A DNA stretch of 64,000 bases from Thiobacillus denitrificans (lineage in GTDB: Bacteria > Pseudomonadota > Gammaproteobacteria > Burkholderiales > Thiobacillaceae). Shown in pieces: positions 1 to 8,871 of the stretch (position 1 is its first letter; the number at the start of each line of letters is the position of its first letter). Made by a program: the position numbers and the translations under genes. The stretch is from assembly GCA_002343685.1 (NCBI GenBank), contig DDRS01000015.1:62001-126000 (forward strand), in the 5' to 3' direction. The notes beneath the pieces are model-generated. The model was not told the origin of the DNA, searched no databases, and worked only from the letters and a program-made list of their open reading frames with translations.

Positions 1-1
1 T

Positions 2-1309
2 GAGCGACGCATGGGCGCCAATCCCCACGCCAACGGAGGCCTGCTGCTACGTGATCTGATCATGCCGGATTTCCAGGACTACGCGGTGACGGTGCCGTCG
101 CCCGGGGCCGTGACGGCGGCCGACACGCACGAACTCGGCGTGTTCCTGCGCGACGTGGCCAAGCTCAATCGGGCGCAACGCAATTTCAGGATCTTCGGCC
201 CTGACGAGACGCTTTCCAATCGCCTGAATGCCGTGTTTGAGGTCACCGATCGGCAGTGGGACGCACGCACGCAGGACAACGACGAATTCCTCGCCCTGGA
301 CGGCAGGGTCATAGAGATGCTGAGCGAGCATCAGTGCCAGGGGTGGCTCGAGGGGTACCTGCTCACCGGGCGACACGGCCTGTTCAACAGCTACGAGTCG
401 TTCATCCACATCGTCGACTCGATGTTCAACCAGCACGCCAAATGGCTGAAGGTCACGGCTGACCTGCCGTGGCGGCGGAAAATCGCGTCGCTGAATTACC
501 TGCTCGCGTCGCATGTCTGGCAGCAGATGCACAATGGTTTCACCCACCAGGATCCGGGCTTCATCGATCACGTCGTCAACAAGAAAGCCGCCATCGTGCG
601 CGTTTACCTGCCGCCGGACGCCAACTGCCTGCTCTCGGTCTGGGACCATTGCCTGCGCAGCCGGCATTATGTCAACGTCGTGATCGCCGGCAAGTACCAG
701 GCGCCGCAGTGGCTCACCATGGATGCGGCCATCAAGCATTGCACCCAGGGTGTCGGCATCTGGCAATGGGCCAGCAACGATCAGGCCGTCGCGCCCGACG
801 TGGTGATGGCCTGCTGTGGCGACGTGCCTACGCTGGAAACGCTGGCTGCCGTCTCCATTCTGCGCGAGCGCCTGCCCGATGTGAAAATCCGTGTGGTCAA
901 CGTCGTCGACCTCATGAAGCTGCAGCCGCAGACGGAGCATCCGCACGGTCTGAGCGACAGGGATTTCGACGAGATCTTCACCCGCGACAAGCCGGTGATC
1001 TTCGCCTTCCACGGCTATCCGTGGCTGATCCACCGGCTCACCTACCGCCGTACCAATCACGACAACTTCCACGTCCGTGGCTACAAGGAGGAGGGCACCA
1101 TCACCACGCCTTTCGACATGACGGTACTGAACGACCTCGATCGCTTCCACCTCGTGATGGACGCCATCGACCGCCTGCCGCAGACCGGTGATAAGGGCGT
1201 CTACCTGAAGCAGCAGCTCAAGGACAAGCTCATCGAGCACAAGCAGTACATCAACAAGTACGGCCAGGACATGCCGGAAATTCGGGATTGGAAGTGGGGC
1301 ACGGTCTGA
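2..1309 (+). CDS. Phosphoketolase (C-terminal part; gene starts before the window)
   Basis: C-terminal half of a xylulose-5-phosphate/fructose-6-phosphate phosphoketolase, a thiamine-diphosphate enzyme that cleaves sugar phosphates with inorganic phosphate to acetyl phosphate. The reading frame is open to the left edge, and codons before the first ATG (position 11) already match the family (ERRMGANPHANGG), so the ATG is internal. About 435 of the usual ~790 residues are present. Family hallmarks are GYLLTGRHGLFNSYESF, QDPGFIDHVVNKK and the C-terminal tail MPEIRDWKW. It ends with TGA, and a DUF389 gene follows after 139 bases on the same strand. The identification is secure; which sugar phosphate is preferred cannot be told. 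Confidence 0.93.
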   Translation, partial: ERRMGANPHANGGLLLRDLIMPDFQDYAVTVPSPGAVTAADTHELGVFLRDVAKLNRAQRNFRIFGPDETLSNRLNAVFEVTDRQWDARTQDNDEFLALDGRVIEMLSEHQCQGWLEGYLLTGRHGLFNSYESFIHIVDSMFNQHAKWLKVTADLPWRRKIASLNYLLASHVWQQMHNGFTHQDPGFIDHVVNKKAAIVRVYLPPDANCLLSVWDHCLRSRHYVNVVIAGKYQAPQWLTMDAAIKHCTQGVGIWQWASNDQAVAPDVVMACCGDVPTLETLAAVSILRERLPDVKIRVVNVVDLMKLQPQTEHPHGLSDRDFDEIFTRDKPVIFAFHGYPWLIHRLTYRRTNHDNFHVRGYKEEGTITTPFDMTVLNDLDRFHLVMDAIDRLPQTGDKGVYLKQQLKDKLIEHKQYINKYGQDMPEIRDWKWGTV

Positions 1310-1405
1310 GGCGTAACCACGCTATTCGCCAAGGCGCGGTTGGATAGATGGGCACACTTCCATCCCGCGAACCGTTTCCGAACGCCGGACACAGGCGGAA
1401 CAACC

Positions 1406-1441
1406 ATGCCGGTGATTCGCAACTGGAAATGGAAAGGATGA
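1406..1441 (+). pseudogene. Short echo of the phosphoketolase C-terminus
   Basis: Twelve codons read MPVIRNWKWKG-stop, closely matching the end of the phosphoketolase just upstream (MPEIRDWKWGTV-stop). By eye, 21 of the first 27 bases agree. The upstream frame (DRWAHFHPANRF...) shows no further phosphoketolase similarity. I read this as the last trace of a duplicated or replaced phosphoketolase 3' end. It overlaps the ribosome binding region of the next gene and may now be only leader sequence. Chance similarity is possible but not the best explanation. Confidence 0.5.
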
Positions 1442-1448
1442 GGCCGCG

Positions 1449-2459
1449 ATGGCGCTGCGACTGATCGAAATGGTGTTGCCGGAGCAGGACGGCACGGAAA
1501 TCCGTGCGCTTCTCCAGGAGCACAAGACGCTCGAATACCGGCAGATCCGCTTGCCCGATGGGGACGTGCTGGTGAGGATATTGCTGGATGCGGAACAGAG
1601 CGAGGCCGTGCTCGATCTGTTGGGGGAACGTTACGCCGGAAAAGAGGGCAACCGGGTGGTGATTCTGGCTGTTGAGGCGACCTTGCCACGTGCTGAACCA
1701 GAGCCAGAGCCTGAGCCAGAACCCGAGCAGCCCGCTCCACAGGAGAAACCGCCGGAACGGATCAGCCGTGAGGAGTTGTACGAGGACATCAAGGATGCCG
1801 CGCAGTGCTCGCGGGTCTATCTGACGATGGTGGTGTTGTCCACCATCGTGGCAGCCGTTGGCCTGTATTACAACAGTGTGGCCATCATCATCGGGGCGAT
1901 GGTGATCGCACCCCTGCTCGGGCCGAACATGGCGTTGGCGCTCGCCACGACCCTTGGCGACCTGACCCTGCTTCGGCGTGCGTTCCTGACAGCGCTGGCC
2001 GGGATTGCGGTGGCGATGGTGTTGTCGATGATCATCGGCGTGCTGCTGCAGGTGGACCCGGCAATACCGGAAATTGCATCGCGCGACGGAGTGGGGCTGG
2101 GCGACCTCGTCGTGGCCTTGGCATCGGGTGCGGCAGGGGCACTGGCGTTCACGACAGGGGTGTCGGCGATCCTGATCGGGGTGATGGTGGCCGTGGCGCT
2201 ATTGCCGCCGCTGGTGGCATTCGGGCTGCTGCTTGGCAGCGGGCATGCGGCACTGGCGATGGGTGCGTTGTCACTGTTTCTGATGAATCTGATCTGCGTG
2301 AATCTGGCTGGAGTAACGACGTTTCTGGTGCAGGGCATTCGTCCGGCGACATGGTGGGAGAAAGATCGCGCCTCGAAAGCCACGCGCATCGCCATTGCGT
2401 TGTGGCTGGTGGTGTTGGCGGCATTGGGCGGCATGATCCTGTTGTTGCACAAAAACTGA
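1449..2459 (+). CDS. DUF389 family integral membrane protein (TIGR00341-like)
   Basis: 336 residues. Residues 1-80 form a small soluble alpha/beta domain. Residues 82-95 are an acidic Pro-Glu repeat (EPEPEPEPEPEQ), encoded by a near-perfect hexanucleotide repeat. Residues ~105-336 are a DUF389 membrane domain with about six hydrophobic segments and the typical NSVAIIIGAMVIAPLLGPN stretch. The function of the family is not established. The ATG at 1449 has GAGG six bases upstream. It lies between a phosphoketolase and a P-type ATPase on the same strand, with 340 bases before the latter, so co-transcription is uncertain. Confidence 0.85.
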   Translation: MALRLIEMVLPEQDGTEIRALLQEHKTLEYRQIRLPDGDVLVRILLDAEQSEAVLDLLGERYAGKEGNRVVILAVEATLPRAEPEPEPEPEPEQPAPQEKPPERISREELYEDIKDAAQCSRVYLTMVVLSTIVAAVGLYYNSVAIIIGAMVIAPLLGPNMALALATTLGDLTLLRRAFLTALAGIAVAMVLSMIIGVLLQVDPAIPEIASRDGVGLGDLVVALASGAAGALAFTTGVSAILIGVMVAVALLPPLVAFGLLLGSGHAALAMGALSLFLMNLICVNLAGVTTFLVQGIRPATWWEKDRASKATRIAIALWLVVLAALGGMILLLHKN

Positions 2460-2800
2460 ACAGGCATGGGCAGGAAGCCGTGAAACGCCGTTTCCCTTCA
2501 TGCATCGTATTCAACCTCTCGGCAACGTTCGGCCAGATGAGTCAGGGAACCGGGTAGTGGGGATGCATGAACGGGGGTTGGAAAAAGGATTGGCAGCACG
2601 GCATGGCGACACTCTGCAAACCATTCACGAAAGCGGCGGTCAATAGTTTGGTCACGTCGACGCGGTCGAAGCAGGGGCGTGGTTGAGGGAAGCGCAACGG
2701 CTTCGGTTTCATTCAATGCAGCGAATGCCAAGGGCATGAGCATGAGCCACTCCGATGGCTCAGGAACCCTGTGTCAGCGCAAGGACAGGAGTAGAGCCAT
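2460..2800. other. Intergenic region before the P-type ATPase
   Basis: 341 bases without a supportable gene. A small inverted repeat, GAGCCA/TGGCTC (2744-2749 and 2756-2761, 6-base loop), lies 40 bases before the ATPase start and is not followed by a T run. I see no convincing promoter box or terminator. A leader for the ATPase gene is the simplest reading. Confidence 0.4.
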
Positions 2801-5281
2801 ATGGAAGCCAATCGTGGCCAGGCCGAGCTATCCGGATTGAAGCCCGGCGCACATGACGATCTGAAATCCCTGCCGCTACCGGAAGTGGAGAAAAAACTGG
2901 GGTCGTCGCCGGACGGTCTCAGCCAGGCCGAAGCGCAGAAGCGGTTGGCGCAATACGGGCCGAACGAACTGGAAGAGAAAAAGGCCAATGCTTTCCTGAA
3001 ATTCCTCAGCTATTTCTGGGGTCCCATCCCGTGGATGATCGAAGCCGCTGTCATCCTCTCGGCGGTAGCCCAACATTGGCCGGACTTTGTCATCATCCTC
3101 GTGCTGCTTCTAGCCAATGCCGTGGTCGGATTCTGGGAAGAACACCAGGCGGGCAACGCCATTGCCGCGCTGAAGGCCAAACTGGCAATCAAGGCCCAGG
3201 TGAAGCGCGATGGGCAGTGGACCACCCCGGCGGCGCGTGAACTGGTGCCGGGCGACGTCATCCATCTGCGTCTGGGCGATATCGTGCCGGCGGACGCACG
3301 CTTGCTGGAAGGCGATCCGATCGAGGTGGATCAGTCCGCGCTGACCGGCGAATCCTTGCCTGTCACGCACACATCCGGCGAGGCGGTATTTTCCGGCTCG
3401 ATCGTCCGCACCGGCGAAATCGACGCGCTGGTCTATGCCACGGGAACGAACACCTATTTCGGCAAGACGGCGCAACTGGTACAGGGGGCGCAGACAACCA
3501 GCCATTTCCAGCGCGCGGTGCTGAGAATCGGCAATTACCTGATCGTCCTCGCGGTGGTGTTGGTGGCGATCATCATTACCGTCGCGCTGTTTCGCGATGA
3601 CCCCATTCTCACCACCCTGCAGTTTGCCCTGGTGCTGACCGTGGCCGCAATCCCGGTTGCAATGCCTACCGTGCTGTCGGTGACCATGGCGGTCGGCGCG
3701 CGACTGCTGGCCAGGAAAGAGGCGATCGTCACCCGCTTGGCGGCCATCGAGGAACTGGCGGGGGTGGACGTGTTGTGTTCGGACAAGACCGGCACCCTGA
3801 CCCAGAATAAATTGACCTTGGGCGATCCCTTCAGCGTCGATGGCATCCCGGCCGATCGGGTCATCCTCGACGCCGCACTGGCCTCGCGCGCAGACAACCA
3901 GGACACCATCGATCTGGCCGTCCTGGGCGGGCTGAAAGACAAGGATGCGTTGAAGGCTTATGGGGTGCTTCACTTCCAGCCATTCGACCCGGTGCACAAG
4001 CGTACCGAGGCGACCGTCAAGGGGCCGGGTGGCGACGAATTCAAGGTGACCAAGGGCGCGCCGCAGGTGATCCTGGAATTGTCAGCCAATGCCGATGAGG
4101 TCGTCACGGCTGTCGATCAGGCCGTCAATGAATTTGCGGCGCGCGGTTTTCGTTCCCTGGGTGTGGCGCGAACCGATGGCGACGGTCAATGGCAGTTTGT
4201 CGGCGTATTGCCCTTGTTCGATCCGCCGCGCGAGCAGGCCAGGGCGACCATCGCAACCGCGCGCGAAATGGGCGTGAGCGTCAAGATGGTGACGGGCGAT
4301 GCGCTGGCCATCGCGCGCGAGACTGCGGGCAAGCTGGGACTGGGAGCAAATCTCCTCGATGCCAGCGGCTTTGGCGACACCCGGCATCAGCAAACGGGAC
4401 AACTGGCGGCGTCCATCGAAAATGCCGACGGCTTTGCCCAAGTCTTTCCCGAACATAAATACCACATCGTCGACGTCCTGCAGCAACGCGGGCATATCGT
4501 CGGCATGACAGGCGATGGGGTGAACGATGCCCCCGCATTGAAGAAGGCCGACTGCGGCATTGCCGTCTCGGGCGCGACGGATGCGGCGCGCGCGGCGGCG
4601 TCCATCGTGCTGATGACGCCCGGCCTGTCGGTGATCGTCGACGCGATCAAGGAAAGCCGGAAAATTTTCCAGCGGATGAACAGCTATGCGATCTATCGCA
4701 TCACGGAAACGCTGCGCGTACTGCTGTTCATGACCCTGTCCATCCTGGTGTTCAATTTTTACCCGGTGACCGCGGTGATGATCGTGATGCTGGCCCTGCT
4801 CAACGACGGGGCCATTCTGTCCATCGCCTACGACAACGTGCACTACAAGAACACGCCCGAAGCCTGGAACATGCCCAGCGTACTGGGTGTCGCCACGGTG
4901 CTGGGGGTAACCGGGGTCGTTTCCGCCTTTGGCCTGTTCTATCTCGGCGAGCGCGTCTTCCATCTCGACCGTGCGCATGTCCAGACCTTGATGTACCTGA
5001 AACTGTCCGTCGCGGGGCACCTGACGATTTTCCTGACCCGTACGCGTGGCCCGTTCTGGTCGATACGTCCCGCGCCGATCCTGTTGCTGGCGGTGGTCGG
5101 CACGCAGTTGGTGGCGACGTTGATCGCGGTCTACGGCGTATTCATGACGCCGCTGGGCTGGGGCTGGGCGCTCATGGTGTGGGGGTATGCCCTGGCGTGG
5201 TTTTTCATCAATGATCTTGCCAAGCTCGCCGCCTACCGGATCTTCGATCCGGACACGCGCGCCGGTTTGGCGCATGCCTGA
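2801..5281 (+). CDS. Plasma-membrane-type proton-efflux P-type ATPase
   Basis: 826 residues, the length and pattern of the PMA1-like P3A H+-ATPase family (TIGR01647). Visible motifs: actuator loop LTGES (181-185), phosphorylation site DKTGTLTQ (328-335), nucleotide domain with KGAPQ (~419) and hinge TGDGVNDAP (570-578). The membrane segment before the phosphorylation domain has the PVAMPTVLSV signature (~286-295). The N-terminal cation-transporter domain begins around residue 25. The expected activity is ATP-driven H+ export across the inner membrane, useful for pH homeostasis. GGAG lies upstream of the ATG at a normal distance. A hairpin with a T run on the opposite strand follows the stop and may serve both convergent genes. 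Confidence 0.92.
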   Translation: MEANRGQAELSGLKPGAHDDLKSLPLPEVEKKLGSSPDGLSQAEAQKRLAQYGPNELEEKKANAFLKFLSYFWGPIPWMIEAAVILSAVAQHWPDFVIILVLLLANAVVGFWEEHQAGNAIAALKAKLAIKAQVKRDGQWTTPAARELVPGDVIHLRLGDIVPADARLLEGDPIEVDQSALTGESLPVTHTSGEAVFSGSIVRTGEIDALVYATGTNTYFGKTAQLVQGAQTTSHFQRAVLRIGNYLIVLAVVLVAIIITVALFRDDPILTTLQFALVLTVAAIPVAMPTVLSVTMAVGARLLARKEAIVTRLAAIEELAGVDVLCSDKTGTLTQNKLTLGDPFSVDGIPADRVILDAALASRADNQDTIDLAVLGGLKDKDALKAYGVLHFQPFDPVHKRTEATVKGPGGDEFKVTKGAPQVILELSANADEVVTAVDQAVNEFAARGFRSLGVARTDGDGQWQFVGVLPLFDPPREQARATIATAREMGVSVKMVTGDALAIARETAGKLGLGANLLDASGFGDTRHQQTGQLAASIENADGFAQVFPEHKYHIVDVLQQRGHIVGMTGDGVNDAPALKKADCGIAVSGATDAARAAASIVLMTPGLSVIVDAIKESRKIFQRMNSYAIYRITETLRVLLFMTLSILVFNFYPVTAVMIVMLALLNDGAILSIAYDNVHYKNTPEAWNMPSVLGVATVLGVTGVVSAFGLFYLGERVFHLDRAHVQTLMYLKLSVAGHLTIFLTRTRGPFWSIRPAPILLLAVVGTQLVATLIAVYGVFMTPLGWGWALMVWGYALAWFFINDLAKLAAYRIFDPDTRAGLAHA

Positions 5282-5300
5282 CGGGCCGCCGGTTGGCGAG

Positions 5301-5323
5301 AAAAAACCGGCTTGCGCCGGTTT
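5301..5323 (-). terminator. Rho-independent terminator between convergent genes
   Basis: Perfect 8-bp stem AAACCGGC/GCCGGTTT (5304-5311 and 5316-5323) with loop TTGC. On the minus strand the stem runs into six T residues, giving a canonical terminator for the phosphoesterase gene ending at 5384. On the plus strand only three T follow, so termination of the ATPase gene would be weaker. Confidence 0.8.
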
Positions 5324-5383
5324 CGGGACTCCACGCGCCTATCCGCATGCGCGAACAGGCGTGCGCGGACAGGCCGGGCCGGC

Positions 5384-6529
5384 TTACGGCGCCGGCGGCA
5401 AGGCCTGGACCATGCGCTTCCAGCTGAACGGCCCGAAGCTGCTCGCGCTGGCGCGGCCATCGCTGTCGCCCGGCTTGACCATGAGCTTGACCCATTCCAT
5501 CGGGGCGACGCTGCCATGCACCACGATGCGGTGGAAGTTCTTCACGTCGTAACCGTTGGGATGGCTGTCATAGGCGTCGTCGCTGCACGCCGCTTCCGTG
5601 GCGCCATTCTCGGCGGCACAGGGCGCGCCCTTGAGCAGCGGGTTGTCCGAACGATAGCCGTGGGAGTCGCCGTTCAAAAGCAGAACCGGCTTGCCGAATG
5701 CGGTCGTGTGCAGCGCGATGCTGTCGATGAACTGCCGGTAGTTGGCGATGTGCAGGTCCTTCGGATCATGCCCGTCGAGATCCCACATGTCGGCCTGGAT
5801 CTGGATCACCACGGCCCGGGCGTGATTTGTCCTGGCGAGGGCGAAGGCCTTGTCGAGCCAGCGCAGGTCGGCACTGGTGCGCTTGAGGATCTCGTCGGTC
5901 TGCGCTTGCGTGCGGTCGAGGCCGAACCAGTTGTCTTCGTCGTTGTTCGAGCCGCCCGGAACGTTCAGGGTCACGAACACGACGCCAGCCTGCTCCCACA
6001 TCACGTTCTCTACGTATTCGGCGTCGGTCGGATAGTTCGCATCGTAGGCCTGGGCCTGCGAGATCAGCGGCTTGTCGACGGCGATGGCATTGCCGGGCGT
6101 GGCAAAGAAAATGTCGCGGACATATCCCAGGTTCGCGAGCGGATCGAGACCGCCTTCCTTGCTCTTGTGGCAGTCGGTCCATTCGTTGTCGCCGGGGGTG
6201 TACACCACGGGCGACTGGAAGGCAGTCCAGAGGTCGTAGATCGACTGATCGTAGGCCTGGGAGCAGGTCTGCTTGCCGGAGTGGATGTCGCCGACGTGGA
6301 GAACCAGCGAAACATCGCGATCGTCGTTGATCGTCTTGATGAACGCCGGGGTGGCATCGAACTGGGCCGTGTCGGCGTCCTTGGTGCCGTAGGGCGAGTC
6401 GCCGAATACGGCGATGCCGAGCACGCCATGCGCATCATGGGATGCCTTGTCATGGAACGAATGGGCCTGGGCTGCGGTGGCTGCAAACACGCTGGCGCCC
6501 AGCATCAGGGGAAGAATGAGTTTTCGCAC
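5384..6529 (-). CDS. Secreted calcineurin-like metallophosphoesterase
   Basis: 381 residues with a clear Sec signal peptide (MRKLILPLMLGASVFA, cleavage near AQAHS, residues 20-23), so periplasmic or exported. Metal-binding motifs of the calcineurin-like phosphoesterase fold are visible: FGDSPYG (42-48), HVGDIHSG (78-85), PGDNEW (112-117), and a later NGDSHGYRS. The natural substrate is unknown; the family includes phosphatases, nucleotidases and phosphodiesterases. The gene stands alone on the minus strand and ends 61 bases before a strong terminator. No operon partner is evident. Confidence 0.8.
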   Translation of the reverse strand: MRKLILPLMLGASVFAATAAQAHSFHDKASHDAHGVLGIAVFGDSPYGTKDADTAQFDATPAFIKTINDDRDVSLVLHVGDIHSGKQTCSQAYDQSIYDLWTAFQSPVVYTPGDNEWTDCHKSKEGGLDPLANLGYVRDIFFATPGNAIAVDKPLISQAQAYDANYPTDAEYVENVMWEQAGVVFVTLNVPGGSNNDEDNWFGLDRTQAQTDEILKRTSADLRWLDKAFALARTNHARAVVIQIQADMWDLDGHDPKDLHIANYRQFIDSIALHTTAFGKPVLLLNGDSHGYRSDNPLLKGAPCAAENGATEAACSDDAYDSHPNGYDVKNFHRIVVHGSVAPMEWVKLMVKPGDSDGRASASSFGPFSWKRMVQALPPAP

Positions 6530-6682
6530 GGTTTGATTCTCCGGTGGTCGTGGTCATGAGGAGGGCGACGTCCCATTCACCGCAACGACAGGATTTGGAA
6601 GACGCCGGGTCGGCAATCGAAATTGCTGCCCGGATTGTTGGATTCGTAGATGACATCGCAATGACAAAGGATCATCGTTGCG

Positions 6683-6704
6683 AAAAAATCGGCCACTTGG
6701 CCGG
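6683..6704 (-). terminator. Rho-independent terminator after the thioesterase-like gene
   Basis: Stem CGGCC/GGCCG (6690-6694 and 6699-6703) with a four-base loop. On the minus strand it is followed by one A and six T (6688-6683). It lies 43 bases beyond the stop codon at 6747, so it fits as the terminator of that gene. Confidence 0.65.
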
Positions 6705-6746
6705 CTTCAGGAATCCCCGTGCGACGTACTGGCCTTTGACGGGGAT

Positions 6747-7199
6747 TTAATCGCTGTCCTTGCCGAGTGCGACAAACAGCCCGTCAAGCTGGCCAACCGG
6801 CCGACCGGCGTATTCGAGCACGCATGAAACCGCGATCCTGGCACGGCCCCGTCGCCGAAGCGTGCGCGTGAAAACGGTCCAGGCCAGCGGATCCGAAAGA
6901 AAGGAGCGCGCCGTGAAGCTGCCGCCGATGGGGCGTTCGTAGCGCATGGTATTGCGCTGGATCACCAGCCGGCTGTCGATGCCTTCGTCGTGCAAACGCG
7001 CATGAAGCAGCGACCAGGCTGCAAGGATGGCGATGGCCGAGGCGCTGCCGCCGAACACGGTGCCGCAGTGGTTGATGTTCGGCGGCAGGGGCGCGCTCAG
7101 TACGACGTCATCGGGCCGTACCGACACGACCGAGACGTGCATGGCCTGCGACAGGGGGATGTGCTGATGTAGATAGTGTTCGAGTTCGTTTGGCGACAC
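6747..7199 (-). CDS. YiiD C-terminal-domain putative thioesterase (hotdog fold)
   Basis: About 150 residues resembling the YiiD_C/TIGR02447 putative thioesterase family. The core stretch NHCGTVFGGSASAIAILAAW is typical of hotdog proteins, with the Asn-His-x-Gly-Thr segment near the presumed active site. I take the GTG at 7199 as start because CAGGAA lies about eight bases upstream. An in-frame ATG 16 codons further upstream has no ribosome binding site and would add an atypical N-terminus. Substrate and pathway are unknown; CoA thioesters are an inference from the fold. It is monocistronic with its own terminator. Confidence 0.7.
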   Translation of the reverse strand: MSPNELEHYLHQHIPLSQAMHVSVVSVRPDDVVLSAPLPPNINHCGTVFGGSASAIAILAAWSLLHARLHDEGIDSRLVIQRNTMRYERPIGGSFTARSFLSDPLAWTVFTRTLRRRGRARIAVSCVLEYAGRPVGQLDGLFVALGKDSD

Positions 7200-7329
7200 G
7201 ATGCATTCCTGGGGTAGTACGAGTCGGCACGGCCAGCCCTCTGGCATCGTGCGGGATCGCCCCGGAATTATGCTATGGCCGGCCTCGGCCCGGGAAGCCT
7301 GTGTGGGGCAGGCCGTGTCCGGTTTCCGG

Positions 7330-7680
7330 TCAGCGCCGGGAAAGCAGGAATGTCCTCAGTGCGACAGCATCGTTGAATCGTTCTTCCCGTGCAGCGAACA
7401 ACAGCGTCACCGGGCCGGTTCCGAGGGCCGCGATCGCATGTGTCAGCGCTGCGGGCTGCTGCTGCAATTCCTGCAGGTAGCGACGCTGGAATTCCTCCCA
7501 CTTCGCGGGCTCGTGATTGAACCATTTGCGCAGTTCTGTGCTGGGGGCCAGTTCCTTAAGCCACAGGTCGATGCGGGCTTTGTCGCGGGCAAGCCCGCGC
7601 GGCCACAGCCGGTCGACCAAAACCCGCATGCCGTCTTCAGCGGAGGGGGCTTCGTAGACCCGCTTGACGCGGATGTCCAC
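7330..7680 (-). CDS. DUF488 family protein (YeaO-like)
   Basis: 116 residues with the DUF488 signature: VKRVYEAP near the N-terminus, LVDRLWPRGL (~21-30) and KWFNHEPAKWEEF (~52-64). The family is widespread and functionally uncharacterised. It starts nine bases after the stop of sodC on the same strand, so the two are probably co-transcribed with sodC first. Nothing else in the sequence points to a specific role. Confidence 0.85.
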   Translation of the reverse strand: MDIRVKRVYEAPSAEDGMRVLVDRLWPRGLARDKARIDLWLKELAPSTELRKWFNHEPAKWEEFQRRYLQELQQQPAALTHAIAALGTGPVTLLFAAREERFNDAVALRTFLLSRR

Positions 7681-7689
7681 CCGCAGGCC

Positions 7690-8211
7690 CTATGGCGTGA
7701 CACCGCACACCACGCGTGCGCCGCCGCCGCCCAGCGGGGCCGGATGGTCAGCGTGGTTGTCGCCGCCGGCATGGATCATCAGCGAGCGTCCTTTCAGGTC
7801 CGCCATGTTCAGGCGCGGCGCGAGCACCGGCTGGGTTGCACTGCCGTTCGGGTCGACGTAGAGCGGCGGCAGGTCACCCAGATGCCCATCGCCCCAGGGC
7901 GTGCCATGGCGATTGGTCTTTTCAGGATCGTAATGCCCGCCTGCGGCAAGGGCGGCGACCATCTTTCCATCCTTTTCCTTCGGACCGCAATCGGGATTCT
8001 GGTGCACATGGAATCCATGCAGGCCGGGCGCCAAACCTTTGAGATCAGGTGTGAACACCAGGCCGTAGCGGGATTGCGAGACGGTGATCTGGCCGACCGA
8101 CGGGCCGATACCTTGTTCGTTCACGCTGTGCATCGGGACCGCCATGTCGGCGATGGCGCTCCAGGATGCAAGGCTGGAAACGAGGGCACATACCAATAAC
8201 CGGGCTTTCAT
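7690..8211 (-). CDS. sodC: Periplasmic Cu/Zn superoxide dismutase
   Basis: 173 residues with a signal peptide (MKARLLVCALVSSLASWSA). Metal ligands of the SodC family are visible: HGFHVHQNPDCG, GGHYDPEKTNRHG, GDGHLGDLP and HAGGDNHADHP. The two cysteines for the structural disulfide lie in NPDCG and VVCGV near the C-terminus. It dismutates superoxide in the periplasm. The ATG at 8211 is chosen because AGAAGGAG precedes it and the signal peptide starts there. An in-frame upstream ATG would add 35 residues of implausible sequence. It probably leads a two-gene unit with the DUF488 gene. Confidence 0.93.
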   Translation of the reverse strand: MKARLLVCALVSSLASWSAIADMAVPMHSVNEQGIGPSVGQITVSQSRYGLVFTPDLKGLAPGLHGFHVHQNPDCGPKEKDGKMVAALAAGGHYDPEKTNRHGTPWGDGHLGDLPPLYVDPNGSATQPVLAPRLNMADLKGRSLMIHAGGDNHADHPAPLGGGGARVVCGVTP

Positions 8212-8368
8212 GTCGGGCTCCTTCTGGGGGAAGTGCAGGGTGAGCGCCCGCGGCCGGCGAGCGGGATGTCCACCGCGGATCATCTGGAAGCGTAGGCCAT
8301 GTTCCGTCCTTGGCAAGTGCGCATTGTCGAGGCCTGGATCCGGCCATGCCAGCGTCCCGTGCCGGGTC

Positions 8369-8845
8369 TTACCGCCATCTGCAATCCCTCAGAAAGACGG
8401 GAGCCTTGTCTACCAGTTGGCCGGATGCTGCCGGCAACTCCGATCCCTCTCGCAGCATCCGAACGCGTGCGTTGTCGGGATCCTCTTCGAGGACATAGCG
8501 CGCGCCTCGTTCGAAATGTGCGCTCAGGACATAGCAGCGGACAGTCTGGGGCAGGAGGGGGTGTCCGTAGGGCACGCTGCTTACCCACAGGACATGCAGG
8601 CCTGGCGACAGCAGGTAACTCGTGTCGCGGAAAGCATTCGGGATGCGGGTCGCGGATACAGGCTTCAGGTCGACGCCTCGCAGCAACACGGGGTGCCGAG
8701 TATGGTCGCTCAGCACGGCAACCTCGGCAGCGTCGTCGGTCATGGCGACGTCGAGCGGGACGACAGAATGGGATAGCGGCGCACATCCGCCGATCGGGAT
8801 GACAGCGAGCCAGAGAAAGAGACGAGGCGGGCGCATCAGGTGCAT
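8369..8845 (-). CDS. Small predicted lipoprotein of unknown function
   Basis: 158 residues. A hydrophobic N-terminus (LFLWLAVIPIGGC) ends in Cys21 with a lipobox-like IGGC, so it is probably a lipoprotein. The rest has no motif I recognise. It contains two more cysteines (around residues 104 and 155) and a predicted mostly beta pattern. The start could be the ATG at 8845 or the next one at 8836; neither has a strong ribosome binding site. The next gene upstream, an EamA transporter, ends 26 bases before the chosen start, so the two may be co-transcribed. Confidence 0.55.
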   Translation of the reverse strand: MHLMRPPRLFLWLAVIPIGGCAPLSHSVVPLDVAMTDDAAEVAVLSDHTRHPVLLRGVDLKPVSATRIPNAFRDTSYLLSPGLHVLWVSSVPYGHPLLPQTVRCYVLSAHFERGARYVLEEDPDNARVRMLREGSELPAASGQLVDKAPVFLRDCRWR

Positions 8846-8871
8846 TGAGGGGGTGAGGCTGGCGCTGTCGT

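Noticed and set aside
1697..1731. Hexanucleotide tandem repeat
   Set aside because: It is the coding repeat for the Pro-Glu linker of the DUF389 protein, not an independent repeat element.
2744..2761. Inverted repeat before the P-type ATPase as a terminator
   Set aside because: The stem is only six bases and is not followed by T residues; it lies just before the ATPase start, not after a gene.
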